From assembly GCA_964602715.1 (NCBI GenBank), contig CAZRSB010000006.1, positions 1-63,326 of the forward strand: a stretch of 63,326 nt of DNA. Direction: 5' to 3'. The stretch comes from Natronoplasma sp964602715. GTDB lineage: Archaea > Thermoplasmatota > Thermoplasmata > Halarchaeoplasmatales > Halarchaeoplasmataceae. The notes under the pieces are model-generated. The model searched no databases, was not told the DNA's origin, and saw nothing but the letters and a program-made list of their open reading frames with translations. Below, one piece after another: positions 53,634-63,149 of the stretch. The position numbers and the translations under genes were made by a program. Position 1 is the first letter of the stretch, and each line of letters opens with the position of its first letter.

Positions 53634-54914
53634 TTATTTTTGTATTCTTCTGTTTTTTTTCCAATATCTGATCACCTCCTCCATAGATGGTTCTAAAGGT
53701 TCTTTGATGTTCCAATCTATTACTACACTGTAATCCCAGAGTTTTTCCAAAATAGCTTCTCTTTCAAGCTTATACCATTTTTCAGCTAAAACATTGCTTT
53801 TTTCAATTATGCCTTTCTGAAGCGACAATGGATCAGGAGAGATGATCATCACATTGTACTCCTTCTGACATATATCTACGATGGTATTACTGACTTTTTT
53901 GTATGTTAGTGGGGAAATGAAGATTATCATGCTTCTATTGGGAAAAAATCTCTTTAATAGCCACTGTGCATCTTTCAACTCCCATTCACCGCCCTCTGTT
54001 ATACCACTTAATTTTTCCATAATTTTATAGAAATGCTCTCTACCAGAGTCTGGGAATTCCCAACTCAAGTATTCTCCTAAGATTATAAGCCCCACCCTGT
54101 TCCTATCTTTGAGGGCAGAAGTGGCGATAGTGCCGGCGGCTCGGATTGAAGCATCAAGGGTGTTCTTTTCTTTTGTACCTATATTGCTCAGTCTGTGTCC
54201 ATCAACAATGATTATTATGTCTCCTGTCTTTTCACCTACGTATTCGTTGCTCATCGGTTCAAAAAATCTTGCAGTGGCTTTCCAATTTATTTTTTTGATC
54301 TCGTCACCTGAGGAGTACTCTCTTAGAGAAAAGAATTCTGTCCCTTGGCCCATGCTTTGAGAACGGATATTCCCAAGCCAATTCCGAGTGTAAAATGGTC
54401 TTACGTTTACTTTTTTCATATTTTCTATATTTGGTAGAACAAATAGTTCCATCTTCTCCTCACTTGTCCACTCTTCTACATGGAGATTTAAAGGATCTCT
54501 ATATCTTAGTTTCACAGGGCCGATATTCAAGTCTCCCCTTTGAGGACAACGTATCTTATATTGGAGAGTTTTTACTTCGCCTTTTTTGAGTCTTAAAACT
54601 TGATGATTGGATCCTTTAATGATATCAGTACTAGAAGGAAGTTGATCTATGACTTCGAGGTAATATGTGTATTCCCCTTTATTTTCTATTGATAATTCGA
54701 TCCAGAGCTCGTCGCCTTCATAGACACTAATCTCTTCCGATTTTCTTCGCACTTCTAGTTTGATTTCTCGACCGATGAATCCTCTATTTCCAACTGCGAT
54801 AACAGCCATATTCCCTATAGTTAGTATTAGGAAAACCCAACTTTCCATGATTATTCCTAACATTAAGCATATGATTGTGATAATGAAAATAGAAAAACTT
54901 ATACTTGATCTCAT
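53634..54914 (-). CDS. DUF58 protein, module copy B
   Basis: A 426-residue paralogue of the protein at 50127. The shared core reads QGTEFFSLREYSSGDEIKKINWKATAR, and the von-Willebrand-like strand is IIIIVDGHRLSN, again without the D-x-S-x-S metal site. The long central identity (RNRVGLIILGEYLSW; RSMIIFISPLTY) shows a true duplication, while the N-terminal membrane part has diverged. AGAGGATG precedes the ATG. Confidence 0.88.
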   Translation of the reverse strand: MRSSISFSIFIITIICLMLGIIMESWVFLILTIGNMAVIAVGNRGFIGREIKLEVRRKSEEISVYEGDELWIELSIENKGEYTYYLEVIDQLPSSTDIIKGSNHQVLRLKKGEVKTLQYKIRCPQRGDLNIGPVKLRYRDPLNLHVEEWTSEEKMELFVLPNIENMKKVNVRPFYTRNWLGNIRSQSMGQGTEFFSLREYSSGDEIKKINWKATARFFEPMSNEYVGEKTGDIIIIVDGHRLSNIGTKEKNTLDASIRAAGTIATSALKDRNRVGLIILGEYLSWEFPDSGREHFYKIMEKLSGITEGGEWELKDAQWLLKRFFPNRSMIIFISPLTYKKVSNTIVDICQKEYNVMIISPDPLSLQKGIIEKSNVLAEKWYKLEREAILEKLWDYSVVIDWNIKEPLEPSMEEVIRYWKKNRRIQK

Positions 54915-54921
54915 ATCTTTC

Positions 54922-55587
54922 TCATCCTCTCTCAGATATTCTTTTTAACAAATATTTTATTTTTTGCTCGTAAGATTCTTGTTCTTCTTTTTTTCTTTTG
55001 ACTGATTTTTCTTTGCCTATCAAAGACTTAGAAAATATGCGGTTATAGTTTTTTGTAGAAACATCACTCAAATCCTTTTTATTTTTTAAGAAATCCTCCA
55101 AAATTTCGTCTTGTATAACTTTCTCCTGCAAAAGAGAGGCTCTCTGAAAGAGTTCCCTTTTTTCATCCTTATCCAAATTTTGTTCTCCTTTGATCTTTTC
55201 GATCAATATCGCTCTCAATTTTTTTTCGACCATAAATTGGCTCAATTCAAACCCTTCCGTAGCTCTCTCCATCTTTTTAACCTTTCTTTCCAAGGGCAAA
55301 TTATTTTTTGGCTCTTCAGGTTCTTTTTTGATCCAGTCTTTTATAGGTTTGACTTCATCTTTCACGTGGTAGCTTAAAAAGAAAGAAACCCAACCTACAA
55401 TTAGGAACGCTACAAGTTCTTTTAGTCTTCCTCCTGAAAAGACTAGAAAACCTACTAATAAAGAGGCAACAGAGATGAAAAGGAGCAAACTGCTAAAGTT
55501 ATCTTCTTTTTCTGGACCTGACTTTCTAAGCCAGCTAGGTTTCAAGACCAACATCTCTGTAGTTTTTCTTTTTTCAGAGGAAGTCAT
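54922..55587 (-). CDS. TM plus coiled-coil protein, module copy B
   Basis: A 221-residue counterpart of the protein at 51438. Two membrane helices (about 31-70) are followed by a basic, helical region. The ATG overlaps the DUF4129 stop (ATGA) and GGAGGA lies 7 nt upstream. Divergence from copy A is greater than between the DUF58 pair. Confidence 0.75.
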   Translation of the reverse strand: MTSSEKRKTTEMLVLKPSWLRKSGPEKEDNFSSLLLFISVASLLVGFLVFSGGRLKELVAFLIVGWVSFFLSYHVKDEVKPIKDWIKKEPEEPKNNLPLERKVKKMERATEGFELSQFMVEKKLRAILIEKIKGEQNLDKDEKRELFQRASLLQEKVIQDEILEDFLKNKKDLSDVSTKNYNRIFSKSLIGKEKSVKRKKEEQESYEQKIKYLLKRISERG

Positions 55588-56459
55588 AAGAAGTCCTCCT
55601 TTAACTTTTTCAAATATTTGAGTACTTTTTCTTTGTCACGTATTTTTAAATCGTGTGGGCTATATCTCGCCTCTTCGAAGAGATATGTGATCTCTGTGAT
55701 CGATTTTTCTACTGAGGGCACCTTTTTAATCGTCTCTCTTTTGAATTCCCTTGGTGTCATGGATTTTTTATTTTCAGCGCCTTTCTCAGCTAACAAATTA
55801 CTAATCTCCTTATAGCATTTCAATACGGTCGTGCGTTTATCTTCTCCCCGATCTAAATCAGATATGGCTCTATCTAATGTTAGACCGATTGTTTGTTTTA
55901 GCTGTTCTTCATCTGTTTTGTTAAATCCTTCTATCCTCTTCATATCTACGTCTTTCTCGATAGGAGTTTCAGTTTCATTTTCAGGACTATCGTTGAGTTT
56001 AACGAACATGAGATAAGATAAGAAAAATCCGCAGATCACAAGCAGTATGATCAATCCAAAATCAAATATGAAGGGAGAGATTGATGAACTAAAATTATTT
56101 GGGAGAAGAAGCGCAAAAAAATAAGATATAGGTGCGAGTATCGGGAAACCTCCTAAAAAGACAATTAAAAGTATGCCACTTAATAAAAATAACCAGAACC
56201 CGATTATAATCATCGCATTTAGCACATCTTTTCGTGTTGCGTCGGATTTATAGTAAACAAATGCCAAGATCAGAAAAGGAATAAATAATATCACGACCGA
56301 AAGAGTCGGAACGAAATCGGGAAATGTTGCATTTTGAGATTGAAGTAAAGGATCAATATCAGAGTCTACGCTCATATTCATCAAGTTCCCTATGAACCAT
56401 GATGAAATAAAAACAAGTAATACTGACAAGACGGGTATGATTTTTTCTTTTTTGTCCAT
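55584..56459 (-). CDS. DUF4129 protein, module copy B
   Basis: A 291-residue membrane protein with the C-terminal DUF4129 domain (LDRAISDLDRGEDKRTTVLKCYKEI, MTPREFKRETI, LFEEARYSPHDLK). ATG at 56459 lies about 30 nt after AAAATGTATAATAGG on the minus strand, a TATA-like box, so the longer frame to 56495 is not used. First gene of module B, divergent from alaS across a 121-base promoter region. Confidence 0.87.
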   Translation of the reverse strand: MDKKEKIIPVLSVLLVFISSWFIGNLMNMSVDSDIDPLLQSQNATFPDFVPTLSVVILFIPFLILAFVYYKSDATRKDVLNAMIIIGFWLFLLSGILLIVFLGGFPILAPISYFFALLLPNNFSSSISPFIFDFGLIILLVICGFFLSYLMFVKLNDSPENETETPIEKDVDMKRIEGFNKTDEEQLKQTIGLTLDRAISDLDRGEDKRTTVLKCYKEISNLLAEKGAENKKSMTPREFKRETIKKVPSVEKSITEITYLFEEARYSPHDLKIRDKEKVLKYLKKLKEDFL

Positions 56460-56580
56460 CAATACCTTTAAATTTTCAAAGCACCTATTATACATTTTCG
56501 TTGAAGATGAAAAAACAACCTCTTTTGACTCATTTCCTCCGAATATTTTATTTATCCCGTATTGAATCGATTAAAATATC

Positions 56581-59337
56581 ATGTTCGAAGAAGAATACAG
56601 GCTCGACTATTTCACAGAGCGAGGTTTCACGCGGAAAAAATGTAAAGAGTGCGGAAGTCATTTTTGGACATTAGATGATGAGATGGAAACTTGTCAGGAT
56701 GCTCCATGTACAGAATTTGGCTTCCTCGATTCACCTCCTACAGATCGTTCTTTTTCTGTGGATGAAATGAGAGAATTTTTTATCGAATTTTTTGAAGAGA
56801 GAGATCATACTTCATTAGAAAGATATCCAACTGTGGCTAGATGGAGAGACGATGTATTTCTCGTTCATGCTAGCATATACGATTTTCAACCTCATGTAAC
56901 GTCCGGTAGAGTTGAACCACCAGCTAATCCTCTCGTGGTTTCACAGCCATGTATTAGACTTCCTGATGTGGACGAAGTCGGAAGAACGGGAAAACATCAA
57001 ACCGGATTTGAGATGTTAGGTCATCATTCTTTCAACAGTGTAGAAAATTTTGTATACTGGAAAGAGGAGACAGTTCAGTACTGTCATGATTTGTTGAAAA
57101 AGATGGGAATAGATGAAGAATTGATCGCATATAAAGAACATCCCTGGATAGGAGGAGGAAATGCAGGTCCGTCTCTTGAAGTAAATGTTCAGGGTTTAGA
57201 AGTATCTACTTTAGTTTTCATGAACATGGAAAAGGACATCGACGGGGAGATCGAATTAGACGGTGAGTCATATTCTCCCTTGGATCTGAATGTGGTAGAC
57301 ACCGGTTATGGGCTTGAGAGATTGGCCTGGGTGAGCGAGGGATCACCTACCATATATGATTCAGTTTATCCTCAGGTTATCAAATTCATAGTCGATAAAG
57401 TCGGTTTAGAGCATCCTTTAGATGATCCACCCTACAGAAAAATGCTTAAAGAATATACTAAACTTGCCGGTGCTTCAGACAAAGATTACAGAGATGAGGC
57501 ATTGATGGAAGAACTGATGAAAAGGATAACACATAATGAAATCGATAGAGATAAGCATGAGATACAAGAAAGGTTGGCCGATTTAAGAATGGTATACACA
57601 CTGGCTGACCACAGCTATACCATAGCACTCATGCTGTCTGATGGTATAGTACCTTCTAATGTTGAAGAAGGCTATCTGGCACGGATGATGATCCGAAGAG
57701 CACTTAGATTGCTAAATGATCTTGATGGGATATCTCTTATTGAGTTAGTAGAAAAGCAAATTGAAGTCCATTCAAATATAATAAATCAAGAGAAAAAAGA
57801 GCTCGTTTATGAAATACTTGAGAAGGAGATCGAAAAATATGGCCGCACTCTTGAAAAAGGAAAGAGGATGGTCAAAAGAGAACTTAGATCATTAAGTGAA
57901 GACGAAGAGTTGCCGACAGAGAAATTGATAGATTTCTACGATACTCATGGGATCCATCCTAAAATAGTAAAAGAATTAGCTTATGAGTATGATGTAGATG
58001 TTAACATCCCTCAAAATTTTAACGCAAAATTGGCTGAATTACATGAATCTACAGCTAGCGATACTGAGTATGAAGACATAAAATCAGAAGGAAAAACCCT
58101 TGAACTCTCTGATACTAAACCACTATTTTACCACAACCCAGATGCGAAGACCTTTGACGCAGTAGTTATAGCTTCGAAAGAGGGTGAAGTCATCCTCGAT
58201 CAAACATTATTTTACCCTGAAGGCGGAGGTCAGCCTGCAGATCATGGAGTTCTCATCACTGAAAACTCCACCCATCCTGTAAAACACGTCAAAAAAGAGG
58301 ACGGGGTCATAATTCATGAGATCGAAGGCAAAATATCAAAAGGAGAAGTGATCAGAGGGAAGATCGATTGGGAAAGACGTATTGCTTTGACTCGACATCA
58401 CTCTGCAACACATATAATAATGAGTGCTGCTCGAGAGGTTTTAGGAGATCACGTTTGGCAGGCTGGTGCAAAGAAAGACACAGATAGTGCAAGATTGGAC
58501 ATCTCCCATTTTAGGAGGATAACACGAGAAGAAGTGAAAGAAATAGAGAGGCTGGCAAACAAGATAGTACTTGAAGACGCACCTGTAAAAAAAGAGGAGA
58601 TAACTAGAGATCAAGCAGAAAAGAGATTTGGATTTAGGCTCTATCAGGGAGGGGTTCCTGAAAGCGATACTATCAGAGTCGTCCATATATCCGACGTTGA
58701 GGATTATGACGCTCAGGCCTGTGGAGGCACTCATGTCAACAGCACTGCTGAAGTGGGTGCTATAAAGATACTGAAAACTCAGAGGATCCAGGACGGTGTG
58801 GAGAGGCTTGTATATTCTGCTGGTATGGCTACTATATCTCAGATCCAAAAACAAGAAGATATCATAAAAAACACTACTTCTGTGTTCGATGTTAGTGTAG
58901 AAGACCTCCCCTCCACTGCTGAACGTTTTTTTGAAGAGTGGAAGGAAAGAGGAAAGGAGGTCGAGAAGTTGAAAAAATACAGATCCATAGCGAAAGTAGA
59001 TGAACTTCTTCCGGGGGAGATAGTCAAGGATATAGAATTTATAGTTGATACTGTAGATATGGAAACAAAGGAGATGTTATCGACTGCTGAAAAGATAACC
59101 TCCAGCAAGGATAGAGTCGTCTTGTTAGCTTCAGAGACTGATGATGTTAAATTAGTCTTTTCTAGAAGTGATAACTTAGAAGTAGACATGGTAAAGGTAT
59201 TGAATCAAGCTGCCCGAGAAGTAAATGGCGGGGGTGGAGGCAGTCCCAAAACTGCTCAGGGCGGTGGAGGTTTAGCTGAAGGAAGGCAAGCTGCTCTTGA
59301 GAAGGCAAAAGAATTGGTTTTAGAATCACTTCAGTGA
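56581..59337 (+). CDS. alaS: Alanyl-tRNA synthetase, archaeal type
   Basis: Attaches alanine to tRNA-Ala. The 918-residue enzyme begins with the archaeal zinc-containing extension (KCKECGSHFW ... CTEFGF), has the class II core (VHASIYDFQPHV, TGFEMLGHHSF), the editing zinc motif HHSATHIIMSA with QACGGTHVNSTAEVG, and a Gly-rich C-terminus (NGGGGGSPKTAQGGGG). ATG at 56581 lies about 30 nt after a TATA-like TATTTTATTTATC. Full length. Confidence 0.97.
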   Translation: MFEEEYRLDYFTERGFTRKKCKECGSHFWTLDDEMETCQDAPCTEFGFLDSPPTDRSFSVDEMREFFIEFFEERDHTSLERYPTVARWRDDVFLVHASIYDFQPHVTSGRVEPPANPLVVSQPCIRLPDVDEVGRTGKHQTGFEMLGHHSFNSVENFVYWKEETVQYCHDLLKKMGIDEELIAYKEHPWIGGGNAGPSLEVNVQGLEVSTLVFMNMEKDIDGEIELDGESYSPLDLNVVDTGYGLERLAWVSEGSPTIYDSVYPQVIKFIVDKVGLEHPLDDPPYRKMLKEYTKLAGASDKDYRDEALMEELMKRITHNEIDRDKHEIQERLADLRMVYTLADHSYTIALMLSDGIVPSNVEEGYLARMMIRRALRLLNDLDGISLIELVEKQIEVHSNIINQEKKELVYEILEKEIEKYGRTLEKGKRMVKRELRSLSEDEELPTEKLIDFYDTHGIHPKIVKELAYEYDVDVNIPQNFNAKLAELHESTASDTEYEDIKSEGKTLELSDTKPLFYHNPDAKTFDAVVIASKEGEVILDQTLFYPEGGGQPADHGVLITENSTHPVKHVKKEDGVIIHEIEGKISKGEVIRGKIDWERRIALTRHHSATHIIMSAAREVLGDHVWQAGAKKDTDSARLDISHFRRITREEVKEIERLANKIVLEDAPVKKEEITRDQAEKRFGFRLYQGGVPESDTIRVVHISDVEDYDAQACGGTHVNSTAEVGAIKILKTQRIQDGVERLVYSAGMATISQIQKQEDIIKNTTSVFDVSVEDLPSTAERFFEEWKERGKEVEKLKKYRSIAKVDELLPGEIVKDIEFIVDTVDMETKEMLSTAEKITSSKDRVVLLASETDDVKLVFSRSDNLEVDMVKVLNQAAREVNGGGGGSPKTAQGGGGLAEGRQAALEKAKELVLESLQ

Positions 59338-59418
59338 AGTTCTGAGAAGAGAAGAACTCAGCAAGTAGTCTTAGGAGGGTATAGTCTTTGATAGATTGTT
59401 GCAAGGAGGGAAATTTTT

Positions 59419-59625
59419 TCAATCAAAGAATCTAGATACTTCTTTTACAATGGTCCCTCTCACTGATTTTCTTAGATTGGGATTTCCACATCTTGGACAT
59501 GGGATTTGATCCAATCTATTTCCCCTCTCTATCTCCACGTCCCCATGGAAAGAACAATTTGAACATGAGGCAGTCTCGATATATGTTTCTCTTCTCTCTG
59601 ATTGTTCATCTTCCATATTACTCAT
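59419..59625 (-). CDS. Small zinc-ribbon protein
   Basis: A 68-residue protein with a zinc ribbon CSNCSFHG and CPRCGNPNLRK. No family assigned. ATG at 59625 lies about 30 nt after AATTATTAAATAG on the minus strand (leaderless). Convergent with alaS. Confidence 0.65.
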   Translation of the reverse strand: MSNMEDEQSERRETYIETASCSNCSFHGDVEIERGNRLDQIPCPRCGNPNLRKSVRGTIVKEVSRFFD

Positions 59626-59717
59626 GTCTTGTAATATGATTCATGTCTATTTAATAATTTGGTGATAGTTTAGATCAAGAAGCTGACATTCTGTTTTACA
59701 AGAGTAAAAAGAAAAAG

Positions 59718-59817
59718 TGGACCAGCGGGGACTCGAACCCCGGGCCTCCACCATTTCAGCCAAGAATTATATCATAGGGATGCCAAGGTGGCGATCTTCC
59801 AACTGATCTACTGGCCC
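59718..59817 (-). tRNA. tRNA-Ala (anticodon GGC) with a 27-nt intron
   Basis: Minus-strand tRNA: acceptor GGGCCAG/CTGGTCC, D stem GATC/GATC, anticodon stem CCACC/GGTGG with loop TTGGCA...T, T stem CGGGG/CCCCG with TTCGAGT, A73. A 27-base intron follows position 37, the standard archaeal site. TGGC can pair with intron GCTG to form the central helix of a bulge-helix-bulge splice site. CCA is not encoded. A T-rich terminator (CTTTTTCTTTTT) follows. Confidence 0.93.
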
Positions 59818-60140
59818 ACGAGTGAACGTGAGTGAACGATTGGGACACGTAGATATCAGGAATATATAATCTCTGAATCATCTACTGGCCCAAAGCGAAT
59901 TAGAGTTAGTATCTGTGACAGAGCTGAAAATGCCCTTTTCAAGTATGGGCATCTTATTTCACTGCTCGTAATCAAAGGAATGATAGAAACAACTTACATA
60001 AAAGTTTTGTGAAAGAAGATAAGATAAAAAGGACAGATATAGTTTCAAGCTCAAATCATTCTGATTTTTAACACATCTCACGTAACTATTTTATATGCCG
60101 TCGAAATTAACAGGCTAGAGCAATTTAGAGGTATAAAAAT
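59818..60140. other. Intergenic region upstream of sucC
   Basis: About 320 bases without a gene. It holds a direct repeat GAGTGAACG twice (59820 and 59830), the partial tRNA copy, a hairpin ATGCCC/GGGCAT (59930-59952), and the sucC promoter area. Confidence 0.5.
59880..59892 (-). repeat. Partial copy of the tRNA-Ala 5' end
   Basis: ATCTACTGGCCCA repeats exactly the 13 bases at 59806-59818 (the tRNA 5' end plus one). The flanking bases also align loosely (ATCTCTGAATC against ATCTTCCAACTG). A duplicated tRNA 5' half could be a remnant of integration at the tRNA. Confidence 0.5.
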
Positions 60141-61238
60141 ATGAAACTCCAAGAATATCAGGCCGCGGAAATATTTGCTGATTATGGAATTCCTGTTGTT
60201 GATAGTTATCTGATAGAAAGTCCAGAAGAGATAAAGGAAATAGATGAACCTGTGGTTTTGAAGTCGCAAGTAACTGTAGGAAAAAGGGGCAAGGCTGGTG
60301 GAATCCTATTCGCAGAAGACCGTGTTGAGGCTGTTGAAAAAGCAGAGAAACTCTTTGATAAGGAGATAAGAGGATTGAAGGTTGAAAAGATACTAGTAGC
60401 TGATAAAGCAGAGATCGAAAATGAATATTATGTTGGGATGGTTATGGACAGAGAGAAGAAGCGACCCACATTGATAATGACTTCGGAAGGTGGCATGAAT
60501 ATAGAAGAAGTTGCTGAGGAACATCCTGACAAGATTGCGAAAAAAACTATTGATCCGATAATGGGTCTAAGGGGTTATGAAGCTCTTTATCTCGCAGATT
60601 CTATAGGACTAGAAGGAAAAGAGATGTCGCAGATGGCAAAAATAGCTAAAAAACTTGCCCAAGCTTTCATGGATTATGATTCCGAACTAGCAGAGATAAA
60701 CCCTCTTGTTTCCACACCAGAAGGTTTACTCGCCATTGATGCTGTTTTTAATATAGATGATAACTCCTTGTATAGACAAGACTTTGAGAAGGCCGAAAGC
60801 AAACTAGTAACTGAGAGGGAAAAGAAAGCAGAAGAATACGATCTCGCCTATGTGGATTTGGAAGGAGATATCGCAATCGTTGGATGTGGTGCAGGATTAG
60901 TTATGGCCACGTTAGATTCCGTAGCTGAATTTGGAGGCGAGCCTGCCTGTTTTCTTGATCTAGGAGGCGGAGCCGACGCTGAAGATACCAAACAAGCTCT
61001 GGATATCATCGATATGAAAAAAGGTGTGGAGTCCATATATCTGAATATATTTGGAGGGATCACACGGTGCGATCAGATAGCAGAAGGGATCATCGATTAT
61101 GCACCGGAGAAACCGACGGTCATCAGGATGATGGGTACTAATGAGGAAAAAGGCAAAGAGATGTTACGGAATGCAGGTTACGATGTGGTAGATGGCATGG
61201 ATGAAGGTGCAGAAAAAGCTGTAGAGATCAAGAAATAG
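60141..61238 (+). CDS. sucC: Succinyl-CoA ligase (ADP-forming) beta subunit
   Basis: Interconverts succinyl-CoA and succinate with ATP or GTP. The 365 residues show the ATP-grasp start MKLQEYQAAEIFADYGIPV, GKRGKAGGI, the metal site ELAEINPLV and the CoA-ligase core LNIFGGITRCDQIA. The length is that of SucC. The alpha subunit SucD is not adjacent; trmO-like and folD follow instead. AGAGGT lies 8 nt before the ATG. Confidence 0.94.
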   Translation: MKLQEYQAAEIFADYGIPVVDSYLIESPEEIKEIDEPVVLKSQVTVGKRGKAGGILFAEDRVEAVEKAEKLFDKEIRGLKVEKILVADKAEIENEYYVGMVMDREKKRPTLIMTSEGGMNIEEVAEEHPDKIAKKTIDPIMGLRGYEALYLADSIGLEGKEMSQMAKIAKKLAQAFMDYDSELAEINPLVSTPEGLLAIDAVFNIDDNSLYRQDFEKAESKLVTEREKKAEEYDLAYVDLEGDIAIVGCGAGLVMATLDSVAEFGGEPACFLDLGGGADAEDTKQALDIIDMKKGVESIYLNIFGGITRCDQIAEGIIDYAPEKPTVIRMMGTNEEKGKEMLRNAGYDVVDGMDEGAEKAVEIKK

Positions 61239-61337
61239 ACATCTTCCTTTCTTCTTATCTATGTGTATTGAGGTGAGTACGTCACACCTCTTAGCTCGAG
61301 GCGAAATGGTTTTAACTCATCTAATTCATTCTAGATC

Positions 61338-61778
61338 ATGTCCCAAGACTTGGATAAATTAGAGTTGAAAGAAGTAGGAATAATTAGAAACGATTTTGTT
61401 GAGGAAGTTCCAGAGGATTATAAAAAAAAGATATCGTTTATCGAAATTTTTGAAGATTATATTCCCTCTCTTAAAGGTATAGAGAAAAATTCGCACATCT
61501 CTGTTTTTTTTTGGTTGGACAGAAGTGAGAGGGATATACAACAGGTACATCCAATGGGTGATAGAGACAATCCACTGACAGGGGTTTTCGCAACAAGAGC
61601 ACCGGTCCGACCGAATCCCATCGGAGAGACCATCTGTGAACTCTTAGAGCGAGATGGGAACAAATTGGTCGTAAAAGGTCTAGATGCTCTAAACGATACT
61701 CCTGTGATAGATATAAAAGTTTACAAACAATATGATATTGAAGATCCCGAATATCCTGACTGGGCCCCGGAGGAGTGA
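61338..61778 (+). CDS. TrmO-like tRNA methyltransferase (UPF0066)
   Basis: A 146-residue protein of the TrmO/VirR family that methylates N6-threonylcarbamoyladenosine at tRNA position 37. The hallmark GVFATRAPVRPNPIG is near residue 76, with VGIIRNDF at the start and VKGLDALNDTPVIDIK near the end. The stop overlaps the ribosome site of folD, so they are cotranscribed. Confidence 0.9.
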   Translation: MSQDLDKLELKEVGIIRNDFVEEVPEDYKKKISFIEIFEDYIPSLKGIEKNSHISVFFWLDRSERDIQQVHPMGDRDNPLTGVFATRAPVRPNPIGETICELLERDGNKLVVKGLDALNDTPVIDIKVYKQYDIEDPEYPDWAPEE

Positions 61779-61780
61779 AT

Positions 61781-62632
61781 ATGAGTGGAAAAAAGATAGA
61801 TGGAAGGAAGATAGCCGATGAAAGAGAGTTAGAACTTAAAAAGAAAATCGAAAATATGGAATATCCTCCAAAATTGGACACGATTTTCGCCGGTGATGAC
61901 GAAGGCTCTAAAGTATATATCGGAGTTAAAAACAGAGGATGTGATAGAGTTGGAATCGAGACTGATACACACCGCTTTCCAAGAGATGTACCTTCAGAAG
62001 AGATTGAAAGTAAGATCAAAGAACTGAATCACGACAGTGAAGTAGATGGTATTTTGATCCAGATGCCATTACCGGATAGTCTAGAAGCACATTCTTTGAT
62101 CGAAAAAATAAAACTGGTAAAGGATGTAGAAGGACTGCATCCCCTACACTTAGGTAGTCTGATAACGGGAGAAGAAAAGGTCATACCATGCACTCCGAAG
62201 GGAATACTTACCATGTTTGACCACGAAAATATCGATCTTCAGGGCAAAAGAGTCTGTGTGATCAGTCATAATGTTACGGTTGGTAAACCTATGGCTTTGA
62301 CCCTTTTGAATAGAAACGCAACGGTCGATGTTGTTCACGAATTTACAGAGGATTTAGAGTCGTATACCAAAAAAGCGGATATATTAGTAACTGCGGTTGG
62401 TAAGGCTCACTTCATAACAGAAGATATGATTCCAGAAGGTTGTGTCCTTATCGATGTTGGCATGAATAGAACAGAAGAAGGAGATCTAGTAGGTGATGCT
62501 GTTTTTGAGAAATGTAAAGATAAAGTGTCGAAGATCACTCCGGTGCCTGGAGGTGTTGGTCCTACTACCGTTTTATCATTATTAGAAAATACCTTTCAAG
62601 CAGCTTTGAAACAAAGAAATGGGGAGGACTAG
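61781..62632 (+). CDS. folD: Methylene-THF dehydrogenase/cyclohydrolase FolD
   Basis: Oxidises methylene-tetrahydrofolate and hydrolyses methenyl-tetrahydrofolate. In 283 residues it has VGVKNRGCDRVG, the active-site Lys region, VDGILIQMPLPDSL, PCTPKGI, and the closing PVPGGVGPTTV. ATG at 61781 lies just after GGAGGAGTGA; the GTG two codons earlier sits in that site. It links to glyA and the glycine cleavage genes as one-carbon metabolism. Confidence 0.95.
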   Translation: MSGKKIDGRKIADERELELKKKIENMEYPPKLDTIFAGDDEGSKVYIGVKNRGCDRVGIETDTHRFPRDVPSEEIESKIKELNHDSEVDGILIQMPLPDSLEAHSLIEKIKLVKDVEGLHPLHLGSLITGEEKVIPCTPKGILTMFDHENIDLQGKRVCVISHNVTVGKPMALTLLNRNATVDVVHEFTEDLESYTKKADILVTAVGKAHFITEDMIPEGCVLIDVGMNRTEEGDLVGDAVFEKCKDKVSKITPVPGGVGPTTVLSLLENTFQAALKQRNGED

Positions 62633-62698
62633 TTAGCGTAAAAGATTTATGATCGTAGAAAAATATATGCTATGTAAAATTAAACATAGGATATTAGG

Positions 62699-63067
62699 AT
62701 GGTCGATACGAGGGGAATTAAAAAAAGCTATATGCCATTGATAGCTGGAGTTTTGATGACCATCGTATTTTTGATGGCTTTTGTTTCTAGAGGAAGCATT
62801 TTTTATCATGGTGAAGATACTATCGGAGATGTAGATGCTGCCTTCGATGATAATCAAGTGTGTGGAACATTACTTTTCGTGTTCGGTGGTATCTTAGTTG
62901 TAGGGGCTATATGTGCATTCAAACGGGTTTATTGGGGTGTTACTATGATAGCCTCACTTATCGGGATACTCACTATCGGACCTTATTATCTCTCTAGAGG
63001 CAAGTTTGGCTTACAAGGAAAATCCTCTTCATGGAGTGCCTCTACACACAAAGGAGAATCATTTTAA
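62699..63067 (+). CDS. Small membrane protein, unknown
   Basis: A 122-residue protein with three membrane segments (about 11-30, 56-75, 79-96) and a Ser-rich C-terminus. ATG at 62699 after TAGG; AT-rich DNA with a TATA-like TAAAATTAAACA lies about 25 nt upstream. No family recognised. Confidence 0.6.
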   Translation: MVDTRGIKKSYMPLIAGVLMTIVFLMAFVSRGSIFYHGEDTIGDVDAAFDDNQVCGTLLFVFGGILVVGAICAFKRVYWGVTMIASLIGILTIGPYYLSRGKFGLQGKSSSWSASTHKGESF

Positions 63068-63149
63068 TTATTTCAAATCGAAAATAGTGAAAATCTTTTA
63101 GATACACCACAAAAGTTATAGCGGCCCTCTTTTTATTTTGAATCCCCAT

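Noticed and set aside
62633..62857. 74-codon minus-strand frame after folD
   Set aside because: It overlaps the membrane-protein gene at 62699 and its promoter, with no ribosome site and no recognisable motif.
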